From Bacillota bacterium (GTDB taxonomy: Bacteria > Bacillota > Clostridia > Clostridiales > Clostridiaceae), in NCBI GenBank assembly GCA_023445445.1, contig JAEXLD010000017.1, positions 1-64,000 of the forward strand: a stretch of 64,000 nucleotides of DNA, given 5' to 3'. Positions 45,047 to 53,728 of the stretch are shown piece by piece. The notes under the pieces are model-generated. The model was not told the origin of the DNA. It ran no database searches and was given only the letters and a program-made list of their open reading frames with translations. A program made the translations under genes and the position numbers. The stretch's first letter is position 1. Every line of letters starts with the position of its first letter.

Positions 45047-45889
45047 TTATTTTTTTGCAACAGCTTCTAAATTATAATTTATTACTTCTCCGTTATCTGC
45101 TCTTACAAATGATTTAATAGACTCCTCTTTATTATCATCATTGATAATCTTCATATTAAATACATACGCTAGTACCATTTCTTTATCTGAGTTGTTAATA
45201 TAGGCTAAAATAGGCTTCCCATCTATTTTGGCATTAATATTTAAACTCTTAAAATTGTTATTTACACTTTCTTTTGCTTGTTCTTCATCTATATTTATAT
45301 CATCTATATAATTCATTACTTCTAATGAATAATTAGTGTATCCTTCTAATTTACCTGTTATTTTATTAATTAAACTATTTATTTCTAGTTGATAACAAGG
45401 ATATTCATTTCTATATTTATAAAAAACTACATTATAAACTATAGAATTATCACTTTCCTTTTCTTTTATCTCCTTATAGGAAAACCTTTCCTTTGTTATT
45501 TCAGAAATATATTTTTCAGCCAAAGCAATAGCTTTAGATTTGCTAATTTCTTCTGCTTTATATTTTTCTTCTCCTAAATTTTTGTTAGAAAAGCCTACAA
45601 CCTTATAGTCTTTATCAATATCAACTCCATAGTTCCCAATTATAACAGAATATTTAATAATAGAATTTTTATTAGATAATTTATTCAATACCTCTTCTTC
45701 TATTACCTCATCTTTAATTAAACTATTTTTTTCAATTATATTATTATCATATAATTCCTCTATAAATTCTTTCGCTACTTTTACTTCTTTTGTGCCTCTA
45801 TCTAGTATATTACTTATACTAATTCCTATAAGTAATAACAATACTATAATAATTACACTAAAAACTATAGTTGCCTTTTTAAATCTCAT
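45047..45889 (-). CDS. Membrane-anchored PepSY-like protein of unknown function
   Basis: A 280-residue protein with an N-terminal helix (about residues 7-27) and an outer domain. Two repeats look like PepSY/YcdB-type modules: SKAIALAEKYISEI followed by beta strands and NKITGKLEGY, then EEQAKESVNNNFKSL followed by FVRADNGEVINYN. Such domains often act as inhibitors or partners of peptidases. No catalytic residues are evident and no close family name comes to mind. It is transcribed toward the symporter gene and separated from pyrD by 210 bases. Confidence 0.65.
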   Translation of the reverse strand: MRFKKATIVFSVIIIVLLLLIGISISNILDRGTKEVKVAKEFIEELYDNNIIEKNSLIKDEVIEEEVLNKLSNKNSIIKYSVIIGNYGVDIDKDYKVVGFSNKNLGEEKYKAEEISKSKAIALAEKYISEITKERFSYKEIKEKESDNSIVYNVVFYKYRNEYPCYQLEINSLINKITGKLEGYTNYSLEVMNYIDDINIDEEQAKESVNNNFKSLNINAKIDGKPILAYINNSDKEMVLAYVFNMKIINDDNKEESIKSFVRADNGEVINYNLEAVAKK

Positions 45890-46055
45890 TGTATCCTCCT
45901 TAACTTACCATAGTAATAAAACCAATTATTTATTACATACAATGATTTATTATATTATTGTTAATAATATATTTTACACCATTTATAAAATAATATAAAG
46001 AATATTTTATAAAACATTTATATAATCTACCTTTTTAAAAAATTTAGTTAAAAAT

Positions 46056-46094
46056 AAAAAGTTGTAAGAATAATCTATACACTTACAACTTTTT
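46056..46094 (-). terminator. pyr operon terminator
   Basis: A 13-bp stem AAAAAGTTGTAAG/CTTACAACTTTTT (46056-46068 with 46082-46094) just past the pyrD stop, active in both directions. Confidence 0.85.
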
Positions 46095-46099
46095 AATCT

Positions 46100-46999
46100 C
46101 TATTTTACACATCCTATAATTTCATTTATATCTTTGATTCCTTGCTCAATACAAAAGTTTTTCATTTCTGATATTATATCTTTTCCAGCTAGAGGATTTA
46201 CAAAATTAATAGTGCCTATTTGTATTGCCGTTGCTCCTGCCATCATAAATTCAATTGCATCTATACCATTTGAAATCCCACCCATTCCTATTACAGGGAT
46301 ATTTACAGCCTTAGAAACTTCATGAACCATTCTTAATGCAACTGGCTTTACTGCTGGTCCTGAAAGCCCTGCATATCCATTATTAAATACTGCTTTTCTC
46401 TTGTATGGATCTATTGCAAATCCTTTTAATGTATTAATCAAAGATATTGAGTCAGCTCCCGCTTCTTCACAACTAACTGCCATTTTAACAATATCCTCTG
46501 CATTAGGAGAAAGTTTAACCATTAATGGCTTATCAGATATTTTCTTTACCTTTGAGACTACATCGTATGCCACCTTTGATTTTATTCCAAAGGCCATTCC
46601 TCCTGATTTAACATTAGGACATGATATATTAAGCTCAATTATATCTATATCTGTTCCTACTAATCTTTCAATAGCTTCCTCATAATCTTCCAAACATCCG
46701 CCACCAACATTTGCAATTATGTTCGTCCCTAATTTCTTCATCATTGGTAGTTCTTCAGATATAAATCTATCAACTCCTGGGTTTTGAAGTCCAACTGAAT
46801 TCATCATTCCAGATGAAGTTTCATATACCCTAATACCATCATTACCTTCTCTAGGATTTAAAGTTAATCCCTTTGAAGATATCCCCCCTAATATACCTAC
46901 ATCATAAAAATTATTATACTCTGCTCCAAACCCAAAGGTTCCCGAGGCAGCTATTACTGGATTTTTAAATTCAACTCCATTTATATTTACTTTTAACAT
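46100..46999 (-). CDS. pyrD: Dihydroorotate dehydrogenase B, catalytic subunit
   Basis: A 299-residue class 1B enzyme that oxidises dihydroorotate to orotate with FMN. ELNISCPNVKSGG includes the catalytic Cys that marks class 1, PLMVKLSPNA and GMGGISNGIDAIEFMMAGA are FMN-binding blocks. It needs the PyrK subunit encoded 20 bases upstream to pass electrons to NAD+. Last gene in the pyr operon, followed by a terminator. Confidence 0.96.
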   Translation of the reverse strand: MLKVNINGVEFKNPVIAASGTFGFGAEYNNFYDVGILGGISSKGLTLNPREGNDGIRVYETSSGMMNSVGLQNPGVDRFISEELPMMKKLGTNIIANVGGGCLEDYEEAIERLVGTDIDIIELNISCPNVKSGGMAFGIKSKVAYDVVSKVKKISDKPLMVKLSPNAEDIVKMAVSCEEAGADSISLINTLKGFAIDPYKRKAVFNNGYAGLSGPAVKPVALRMVHEVSKAVNIPVIGMGGISNGIDAIEFMMAGATAIQIGTINFVNPLAGKDIISEMKNFCIEQGIKDINEIIGCVK

Positions 47000-47019
47000 T
47001 ACAACTTCCTCCTTTGATT

Positions 47020-47757
47020 TTAAAGCTCCACATAATATCCATCAAAAACTGGACCATCTTTGCAGGTTCTTTTATTTCCATCCTTGGTTTTGCAAGTACA
47101 TACTAAGCATGCTCCTACTCCACAAGCCATATGTTTTTCCATAGATACATATATTTTCACATTCTTCTCCTTACACATATCTACTACTTTTTTCATCATT
47201 ATTTCTGGACCACAGCATAGTACAGTATCATAATTTTCTACATTAAGAATATCTGTTATAAATCCTTTATGACCATACTTACCACTATTAGTGCTTATAT
47301 AGGCATGGTCAGCATATTTATTGATATCCTCTACTAAATAAGTATCATCTCTAAATCCTGCATATAAATCTAATTTTGAAGAATTATTATATTCTCTTAG
47401 TTTTTTTGCTACCTCTAGCATTGGTGCAGTACCAATTCCCCCTGAAACTAAAGCTACTCTTCCTAAATTCTCATATACATTAAATCCATTTCCTAATGGA
47501 CCAATAAGATTTATATAATCTCCTTTTCTTAATTTTATATATTCCTCAGTTCCTTTACCTACTACAGCATATAAGAAAGTTATGGTGTCTTCATTTTTCT
47601 CACAAATACTTATAGGTCTTGGTAGCAAAGTTTTACCCTCTAGCTTTAACATATAAAACTGCCCTGGTTTTACAGAATTATAATCTTCCACTACCATTTT
47701 ATATATTCCAGGAACTATTTTTTCATTTGATATAACCTTTGATTTAGCATAAACCAT
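47020..47757 (-). CDS. pyrK: Dihydroorotate dehydrogenase B, electron transfer subunit
   Basis: A 245-residue FAD and [2Fe-2S] protein. LLPRPISICE is the FAD site, VALVSGGIGTAPMLEVAKKL the NAD/FAD domain, and CGVGACLVCTCKTKDGNKRTC the [2Fe-2S] cluster site. It passes electrons from PyrD to NAD+. It lies 16 bases downstream of pyrF and directly before pyrD, the normal order in clostridia. Confidence 0.95.
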   Translation of the reverse strand: MVYAKSKVISNEKIVPGIYKMVVEDYNSVKPGQFYMLKLEGKTLLPRPISICEKNEDTITFLYAVVGKGTEEYIKLRKGDYINLIGPLGNGFNVYENLGRVALVSGGIGTAPMLEVAKKLREYNNSSKLDLYAGFRDDTYLVEDINKYADHAYISTNSGKYGHKGFITDILNVENYDTVLCCGPEIMMKKVVDMCKEKNVKIYVSMEKHMACGVGACLVCTCKTKDGNKRTCKDGPVFDGYYVEL

Positions 47758-47773
47758 ATTCCTTTGTTTCCTC

Positions 47774-48649
47774 CTATAGTCTTTCTACTGCACTTCTTAT
47801 TTCGTCTCTCATTCTAATAACTTCTTCTCTTGCACATAATGCAAAGTCTTTTTCTCTTCCTTCTTGCTTTTTATATGCTAACAGTATTGCTCTTGAAGAA
47901 TTCACAACTCCTCCATTACCATTATTTAAGTATAAGGCTACGTCCTCTGCTCTTCCTCCTTGTGCTCCGTATCCTGGTATCAAGAAAAACATATTTTTAT
48001 ATCTATTTCTAATTTCAATAGCTTCTTCAATATGTGTGCATCCTATTACACCACCTATACTTGAATAACCACATTCACCAATAATTTCATTTCCTATTTC
48101 AGAAAGTTTATCACCAACAACTTTATAAACCTCTCTTCCATCTTTAGTTTCAAGCATTTCTATATCCTCTGCACCTGGATTAGATGTTCTAACAAGTGAA
48201 AAAATCCCCTTATTTCCTTCCTTCATATATGGAATATAAGGTTCTATACTATCCATTCCCATATATGGACTTAAAGTTATAAAATCGACTTCAAAATCTC
48301 CTTCAAAGTGAGCTTTTGCATATTGCTTTGCTGTTGCTGCAATATCTCCTCTTTTTATATCAGCTATTACTAGGGCATCATTTTTTCTTATATAATCTAA
48401 GGTTTCTTTATATGCCATTAACCCTTTTAATCCTAAAGCCTCATAATAAGCTATTTGAACTTTAAAACAAGCTACTACATCTTTAGTGGCATCTATTATT
48501 TGTTTATTAAATTCAACTAAGGCTTCTGTTTCATTTCTTCCTTCTAAAAGATAAGTAGGTATATATTCTAAGGCAGTATCTAAACCTAAACATACTACTC
48601 CTCTTTCTTTTACTCTATTAAATAACTTATCTATTATAAAACTTCTCAT
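47774..48649 (-). CDS. pyrF: Orotidine 5'-phosphate decarboxylase (type 2)
   Basis: A 291-residue enzyme for the last step of UMP synthesis. The active-site set is ADIKRGDIAATA (Asp-x-Lys-x-x-Asp), and the C-terminal PGYGAQGG binds the phosphate. Type 2 enzymes are longer (270-310) than the classical PyrF, as here. The operon lacks pyrE, so orotate phosphoribosyltransferase must be encoded elsewhere. Confidence 0.95.
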   Translation of the reverse strand: MRSFIIDKLFNRVKERGVVCLGLDTALEYIPTYLLEGRNETEALVEFNKQIIDATKDVVACFKVQIAYYEALGLKGLMAYKETLDYIRKNDALVIADIKRGDIAATAKQYAKAHFEGDFEVDFITLSPYMGMDSIEPYIPYMKEGNKGIFSLVRTSNPGAEDIEMLETKDGREVYKVVGDKLSEIGNEIIGECGYSSIGGVIGCTHIEEAIEIRNRYKNMFFLIPGYGAQGGRAEDVALYLNNGNGGVVNSSRAILLAYKKQEGREKDFALCAREEVIRMRDEIRSAVERL

Positions 48650-48658
48650 ATTATCCTC

Positions 48659-49855
48659 CTATCTCTTATAAAGAACTCTTCCAGCTTTTATAGTAATTTC
48701 AACTTCTCCATAGAATTCCATACCTTCAAAAGGTGTATTTTGTGCCTTTGAATGAAACTCCTTTGAATCCACTGTTATTTTCTTCTTTAAGTCTACTAAT
48801 ACTAAATCTCCATCTTTTCCTGGACTAATTATTCCTTTGTTCATTCCTAAAATATTAGCACTATTCTTAGACATTATTTCACTTAATTTATTTAAATTTA
48901 TTTCCCCCGACTTAACTAATTTGGTATAACATATTGGGAAGGCAGTTTCTAATCCAACCATTCCAGGTGAACCCTTTTCTTTATCTTCTTTTGTATGTGG
49001 AGCATGATCTGTACCTATACAATCTACTACTCCATTTCTAATTGCCTTTATTATGGAATTAACATCTTCTTGTTCTCTTATAGGAGGATTCACTCTATAA
49101 TTATTAACATCCTTTGTTAAAGCTATATGATGTGGTGTAACTTCACAAGTTATATTTTTAAAATTTTTCTTTGCCTCTTCAATATACTCTATAGCTTCCT
49201 TAGTACTGACATGACACATATGAAGTCTAGCTCCTGTTACCTTAGCTAAATATACATCTCTTAAAGTCATTATATTTTCTGCTATTCTCATATCTATATC
49301 TGAAAATCCACGATCTTCAGCATGAGACATTATAATCCAATTATTTGCCTTTGCTTTTTCCATAGCTTCAAACATCACTTCGGAACTCATAACACCAACA
49401 CCATCATCTGAAATTGCTTTGAGTTTCTTATCTCCTAAAAATTCATCTAGATGAGTTAAATCTTTTCCATTAAACCCTTTAGTAACTGATACACATTGAT
49501 GTAAATCTATTAAATCTAATTCTTTCTCTCTATTTCTTACCTTCTCTAAAACTTCTTTATTGGAACATATAGGATGAGTGTTTGCCATTAAACAAACCCC
49601 TGTATATCCCCCTCTTAAAGCTGCTCTTGATCCTGTTTCTATATCTTCCTTATAAGTTAGACCAGGCTCCCTAAAGTGAGCGTGTGTATCTATAAATGAT
49701 GGCATTACTACAAGCCCTTCAGCATTAATAGTTTCTATGTTATCTATATTTATATTTAATCCTATTTCTTTAATTAATCCCTTTTCTATATAAATGTCTC
49801 CAATAAAATCTTGATAACAATCAACAATTCTAGCATTTTTTATTAATAAATCCAT
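48659..49855 (-). CDS. pyrC: Dihydroorotase
   Basis: A 398-residue type I dihydroorotase of the amidohydrolase fold. FIDTHAHFREPG carries the first zinc ligands, MSHAED and MCHVSTKEAIEY add His residues, CEVTPHHIALT supplies another, and GTDHAPHTKEDK has the catalytic Asp. It cyclises carbamoyl-aspartate. It lies 16 bases after pyrI and nine before pyrF. Confidence 0.96.
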   Translation of the reverse strand: MDLLIKNARIVDCYQDFIGDIYIEKGLIKEIGLNINIDNIETINAEGLVVMPSFIDTHAHFREPGLTYKEDIETGSRAALRGGYTGVCLMANTHPICSNKEVLEKVRNREKELDLIDLHQCVSVTKGFNGKDLTHLDEFLGDKKLKAISDDGVGVMSSEVMFEAMEKAKANNWIIMSHAEDRGFSDIDMRIAENIMTLRDVYLAKVTGARLHMCHVSTKEAIEYIEEAKKNFKNITCEVTPHHIALTKDVNNYRVNPPIREQEDVNSIIKAIRNGVVDCIGTDHAPHTKEDKEKGSPGMVGLETAFPICYTKLVKSGEINLNKLSEIMSKNSANILGMNKGIISPGKDGDLVLVDLKKKITVDSKEFHSKAQNTPFEGMEFYGEVEITIKAGRVLYKR

Positions 49856-49871
49856 AATTTCACCTCTTCTA

Positions 49872-50303
49872 TTATAAATCAGATAGTTTTATTATATTAT
49901 CGCAATAATCACACTTATAAGTTCCTTTATCTTCATTAATTAATTTAAATGTATGAGGCACGTAACTTTCTGTAGTAGTTATGCATCTTTGATTATTGCA
50001 CTTTATTATATTTACTACCTCTTTAGGTAATTCTGGCTTTATTTTTGTAAATATCTCCCCGTCCTTTATTTCGTTTATAGTTAAGTGAGGAGATAATAAA
50101 GTTATAACGGTATAATCAATATCTGAAGAATTTTCAATTTTTATTATATCTTTCTTTCCCATCTTTTCACTTTTCACATTCATTATTAAAGCTACTTGGC
50201 TATTTACCTTATCTAAATTTAAATAATTAAATATTTTGATTCCAACCCCTGCTTTTATATGGTCAATTACTAATCCATCCTTTATTGTAGTTATTTCTAA
50301 CAT
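49872..50303 (-). CDS. pyrI: Aspartate carbamoyltransferase regulatory subunit
   Basis: A 143-residue regulatory chain of ATCase. The N-terminal allosteric domain holds HIKAGVGIKIFNYL, and the zinc domain has four Cys: CNNQRC and later CDYC. It lets nucleotides control the enzyme. Its ATG starts exactly after the pyrB stop, so it is coupled to pyrB. PyrI is present in clostridia but absent in Bacillus, which supports the clostridial assignment. Confidence 0.96.
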   Translation of the reverse strand: MLEITTIKDGLVIDHIKAGVGIKIFNYLNLDKVNSQVALIMNVKSEKMGKKDIIKIENSSDIDYTVITLLSPHLTINEIKDGEIFTKIKPELPKEVVNIIKCNNQRCITTTESYVPHTFKLINEDKGTYKCDYCDNIIKLSDL

Positions 50304-51224
50304 CTATACCACCCCCAAAAGTTTCGCAATTAATGCCATTCTTACATACATTCCAAACTCTGCCTGTTTAAAGTAACAAGCTCTAATATCCTTGTCTACT
50401 TCTATATCTATTTCATTTACCCTTGGTAATGGATGAAGAATTATCATATCTTCTTTTGCAAGTTTCATCTTTTCCACATCCAATATATAGCTATACTTAA
50501 GTCTTAAATATTCTTCTTCATTAAAGAATCTTTCTTTTTGGATTCTAGTCATATATAGAATGTCTAATTCATTAATTACATCTTCTAATTTATCAACTTC
50601 TTTAAAGTCAATATTATTTTTCAGTAATATTTCCTCTCTTATATACTGTGGTATGGCTAATTCTTTCGGTGAAATTAATATAAATTTAGTTCCACTATAC
50701 CTAGACATTGCTTTTATTAGTGAATGTACTGTTCTTCCATTTTTAAGATCACCACATATACCTATAGTGTGGTTTTCCAGACCATCTTTCAATGTTTGAA
50801 TAGTCAAAAGATCTGTTAAAGTTTGAGTTGGATGTTGATGACCTCCATCACCAGCATTAATTATTGGAACTTTTGAATACATGCTAGCAAGTTTTGCTGA
50901 CCCTTCCATAGGATGTCTCATTGCTATTATATCTGAATAGATAGATACCATAGTAATAGTATCTGCTAAAGTTTCTCCCTTTGCAGTTGAACTTGAATTT
51001 GGTTCAGAGAATCCTAATATTTTACCTCCAAGCTTCATCATAGCTGCTTCAAAACTAAATCTAGTTCTAGTGCTTGGCTCATAAAATAGTGTAGCTAATA
51101 TCTTACCATTGCAAATTTGAGAATATTTTTTTGGATTTGCTATAATTTGATGTGCTAAATCAAAGATTTCTTCTAATTCTTTCTTAGAAAAATCCATTGA
51201 ATCAATTAAATGTTTATTTTTCAT
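50304..51224 (-). CDS. pyrB: Aspartate carbamoyltransferase catalytic subunit
   Basis: A 306-residue catalytic chain. FYEPSTRTRFSFE is the carbamoyl-phosphate site, GDGGHQHPTQTLTDLLT carries the His and Gln ligands, and HPLPRVNEID binds aspartate. The start is the ATG 51222-51224, nine bases after AAGGAG. An open frame continues 20 codons upstream into the leader up to the attenuator, but this is not likely translated. First gene of the pyr operon. Confidence 0.96.
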   Translation of the reverse strand: MKNKHLIDSMDFSKKELEEIFDLAHQIIANPKKYSQICNGKILATLFYEPSTRTRFSFEAAMMKLGGKILGFSEPNSSSTAKGETLADTITMVSIYSDIIAMRHPMEGSAKLASMYSKVPIINAGDGGHQHPTQTLTDLLTIQTLKDGLENHTIGICGDLKNGRTVHSLIKAMSRYSGTKFILISPKELAIPQYIREEILLKNNIDFKEVDKLEDVINELDILYMTRIQKERFFNEEEYLRLKYSYILDVEKMKLAKEDMIILHPLPRVNEIDIEVDKDIRACYFKQAEFGMYVRMALIAKLLGVV

Positions 51225-51283
51225 ATTATCACTCCTTGTTAACATCTCTGTGTTAAATTTAAAGGTCTTACTACTTTTTGGCA

Positions 51284-51311
51284 TAAAAAAACTTCCTTTT
51301 AATAAAGGAAG
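51284..51311 (-). terminator. pyr operon attenuator terminator
   Basis: An 8-bp stem CTTCCTTT/AAAGGAAG (51292-51311) followed on minus by TTTTTTT, 60 bases before pyrB. It should stop the pyr transcript when PyrR with UMP is bound upstream. The AATAAGGG segment of the PyrR element can pair with the 5' arm as antiterminator. Confidence 0.85.
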
Positions 51312-51344
51312 ACATAGTAAACATAAGTATTTAAATACTTTTAA

Positions 51345-51387
51345 TCTCCCTTATTAATCTCACTGGATCAAGTTAAAGGTCATCTTT
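51345..51387 (-). promoter_or_regulatory. PyrR-binding RNA element of the pyr leader
   Basis: On the minus strand ATCCAGTGAGATT forms a loop (CCAGUGAG) on a UUGAU/AUUAA stem above a CCUU/AAGG lower stem (51348-51381). This matches the conserved UCCAGnGAG loop of PyrR-binding elements, which act as anti-antiterminators when PyrR and UMP bind. No pyrR gene is in this window. Confidence 0.85.
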
Positions 51388-51393
51388 TCCAAT

Positions 51394-51422
51394 AGAATAA
51401 CACTTATACTACTCATTGTCAA
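51394..51422 (-). promoter_or_regulatory. pyr operon promoter
   Basis: TTGACA (51417-51422) and TATTCT (51394-51399) on minus, 17 bases apart. Transcription would start near 51387, just ahead of the PyrR element. Confidence 0.8.
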
Positions 51423-51440
51423 GAAACTATTTATATATAA

Positions 51441-51470
51441 GAATAGAGCAGTTTTTATACAGCTCTATTC
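51441..51470 (-). terminator. Terminator of the GH25 lysozyme gene
   Basis: A 9-bp stem GAATAGAGC/GCTCTATTC with T-rich DNA on both sides, 11 bases past the stop at 51482. Confidence 0.6.
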
Positions 51471-51481
51471 AAAATTTACTA

Positions 51482-52642
51482 TTAAATTATTCTTAATACT
51501 TCTCCTGGATATATTAAATTTGGATTCCCTATTCCATTTAAATTTACTATGGACTGATAGCTTACTCCATGAGTAGCAGCTATACTAGAGAGGGTATCTC
51601 CTGGTCTTACTGTATAATAAATCTTAGATTTATTATCTCCATTTATTAATAAAACTTGCCCTGGATATATTAAATTTGGATTGCTTATTCCATTCATATT
51701 TGCTAAAACTTGATAACTAACTCCATATTTTGATGCTATTGAAGAAAGATTATCTCCTTGTTTTACAGTATAGTATACAGCACCATTATTTGAGGTATCT
51801 TTCTTTGATGCTTCTATCTTTAATACTTGTCCTGGATATATTAAATTTGGATTACTTATTCCATTTAATTTTGCTATAGATTCATAAGTTGTTCCATATT
51901 TAACTGCTATTGAAGAAAGAGTATCCCCTTCTTTTACTACATAATTAAATGTAGTAACTTCTATAGTATCTTTTTGATTTTCTTTTATACCACCATCATT
52001 ACCACTATTATAGGCCCCATATCCATTCATACCCTTTTTCATTATTATAGAAGGATAATCTACTATCATATAGTTTTGATCACAAACTACACCAGCTACT
52101 TTATTAGATCTAATTAAATTTGTTTCCCCTCCAAATTGCCACATTCCATAAGGTCCCTTATAGGTGCATTCAGTAGACCATTGGGCAACCCATATAGAAT
52201 AATCTATTCTTATATTTTCAATTAAATAGCTCTCAAGAAATGACTTGCTAGAGTAAACTCCTACAAAATATCCCTTGTCCTCAAGGTAATCTAGCCAAGC
52301 TTTTGTTAAACTTGAAACTTGATTTTTGCTAAGGTTTTTCTGAACACTATCTTCTACATCAAAATAAATAGGAAGTTCAAATTTCTTATTCTTTAACACA
52401 TTATCTTCTAAAAACTTTGCTTCTGCTATAGCCTCTTCTACTGTTGTAGCCATACTATATTGATATACTCCTATCTTTAATCCAACAGCTCTAGCATTTT
52501 TATAATATTCTTCAAATCTATTATCTTTACTTCTATTGTAAGCACCTCTAATTATAGCAAATTTAACGCCTTCATCCACAGCTTGCTTAAAGTTGAAATC
52601 TCCTTGCCAAGTGCTTACATCTATCCCAAATGTTCCAACCAC
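51482..52642 (-). CDS. GH25 lysozyme with three LysM domains
   Basis: A protein of about 386 residues. The N-terminal GH25 muramidase starts with GIDVSTWQGDFNF (catalytic-region Asp) and has PIYFDVEDS with the catalytic Asp-x-Glu and GVYSSKSF. Three LysM repeats follow, each ending in GISNPNLIYPGQVL or a near copy; they bind peptidoglycan. No signal peptide is visible, so release may depend on lysis or another route. I use the GTG at 52640-52642, seven bases after AGAGGTGAG; a GTG four codons upstream lies inside that site. Confidence 0.92.
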   Translation of the reverse strand: MVGTFGIDVSTWQGDFNFKQAVDEGVKFAIIRGAYNRSKDNRFEEYYKNARAVGLKIGVYQYSMATTVEEAIAEAKFLEDNVLKNKKFELPIYFDVEDSVQKNLSKNQVSSLTKAWLDYLEDKGYFVGVYSSKSFLESYLIENIRIDYSIWVAQWSTECTYKGPYGMWQFGGETNLIRSNKVAGVVCDQNYMIVDYPSIIMKKGMNGYGAYNSGNDGGIKENQKDTIEVTTFNYVVKEGDTLSSIAVKYGTTYESIAKLNGISNPNLIYPGQVLKIEASKKDTSNNGAVYYTVKQGDNLSSIASKYGVSYQVLANMNGISNPNLIYPGQVLLINGDNKSKIYYTVRPGDTLSSIAATHGVSYQSIVNLNGIGNPNLIYPGEVLRII

Positions 52643-52755
52643 TTTATATCTCACCTCTAATTATTAGATTTTATCTTTTGATATATCTCCTCTTACTATT
52701 TATTATATTAGTATCAAGTTATTATGTTATAAATTCTTTAGTTTATTTTATATAT

Positions 52756-52785
52756 AAAAAAGAGTGTCAATCTTTCTGACACTCT
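52756..52785 (-). terminator. Terminator of the beta-lactamase-fold gene
   Basis: A 9-bp stem AGAGTGTCA/TGACACTCT followed by TTTTTT on minus, 33 bases past the stop at 52818. Confidence 0.8.
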
Positions 52786-52817
52786 GCATAATTTCATTAA
52801 TATTTACTTTTTTTACT

Positions 52818-53597
52818 TCAATGCCAATTATTCATTACTTCATCCCACATCATTTTACCACATTTAGCAAGTGTAACTGTTCCATATACACTATTAGGTA
52901 TTCCCATTGATAAAACTGTAAAAGAGAAGTTTCCTTTTGGTAGTCTTATTAACTCTGTATCATTTTCCACTCCAGTTTTGTCTCCAGTTTTGCTTGAAAT
53001 TTCATATTTTAAATCATCTGGAATATATAAAGCTAATTTATTTTTAATTTGCTGTCTAGTTAATATATCAATTAGCATTTGGCTATCTTCTTTATTTAAA
53101 AATGTTCCATTATATAAATGTTTCCATACTTGAGCCAAATCATAAGCAGAAGTCATATTTTCAACTTCATCCTTTGAATTTCTCTCATCAGTAGTTTTTC
53201 TATTTAATACAGTATTTTTTAAACCCATTCTTTTTATATCATTATTAATATTTTCAATTCCAAGTATATCAATTATTTTATTAGCAGCAGTATTATCGCT
53301 TTGAATTAACATTGCAACTAACAATTCAAAAACAGTATATTCTCTCTCATTAAATTCATGAATTATTCCTGTTCCATATACTTTATCTTTGCTATCAATT
53401 TTAATTTTGTCTAAAAAATTTATCTTCTTATCTTCTTCAGCTTTTATTAAAGATACTGCTATAGGCAACTTCATACAACCCGCCGCCGTCATTTGAACGT
53501 TTTCATTATAGGCGTAAATATAACCACTTTTCAAATCTTCGAAAAAAAATCCATATGTTCCAATTCTTGATTCTAAATATTTCTTTATCTCTTTCAT
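52818..53597 (-). CDS. Class A beta-lactamase-fold protein lacking the active-site serine
   Basis: A 259-residue protein of the beta-lactamase2/serine hydrolase family without signal peptide. SDN (100-102) and KTG (203-205) are in place, but SxxK reads Gly40-Cys-Met-Lys43: the alignment AAGCMKLPIAV against AAS-x-x-KLPI puts Gly at the nucleophile. The 40-to-100 and 43-to-203 spacing equals that of class A enzymes. Cys41 is next to it and might matter. The codons ACG GCG GCG GGT here are GC-rich for this genome. It may be inactive or have another role. Transcribed alone. Confidence 0.85.
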   Translation of the reverse strand: MKEIKKYLESRIGTYGFFFEDLKSGYIYAYNENVQMTAAGCMKLPIAVSLIKAEEDKKINFLDKIKIDSKDKVYGTGIIHEFNEREYTVFELLVAMLIQSDNTAANKIIDILGIENINNDIKRMGLKNTVLNRKTTDERNSKDEVENMTSAYDLAQVWKHLYNGTFLNKEDSQMLIDILTRQQIKNKLALYIPDDLKYEISSKTGDKTGVENDTELIRLPKGNFSFTVLSMGIPNSVYGTVTLAKCGKMMWDEVMNNWH

Positions 53598-53689
53598 AAT
53601 ACCCTCCAGCTTTCTTACTGTATTCTCTGCCTATTCTGATTATACCATATTGTCAGAAAATTTTGAAGTATTCACCAAAAAAATTTAAA

Positions 53690-53720
53690 GTAAAAGTGGT
53701 GAAGTAAATCTCCACCACTT
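53690..53720 (-). terminator. pfkA terminator
   Basis: An 8-bp stem AAGTGGTG/CACCACTT (53694-53720), followed on minus by TTTTACTTTAAATTTTTTT, just past the pfkA stop. Confidence 0.75.
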
Positions 53721-53728
53721 ATAATTCC

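Noticed and set aside
51225..51284. In-frame extension of pyrB by 20 codons into the leader
   Set aside because: It begins right at the attenuator T-run with no ribosome binding site, while AAGGAG and an ATG at 51222-51224 fit well.
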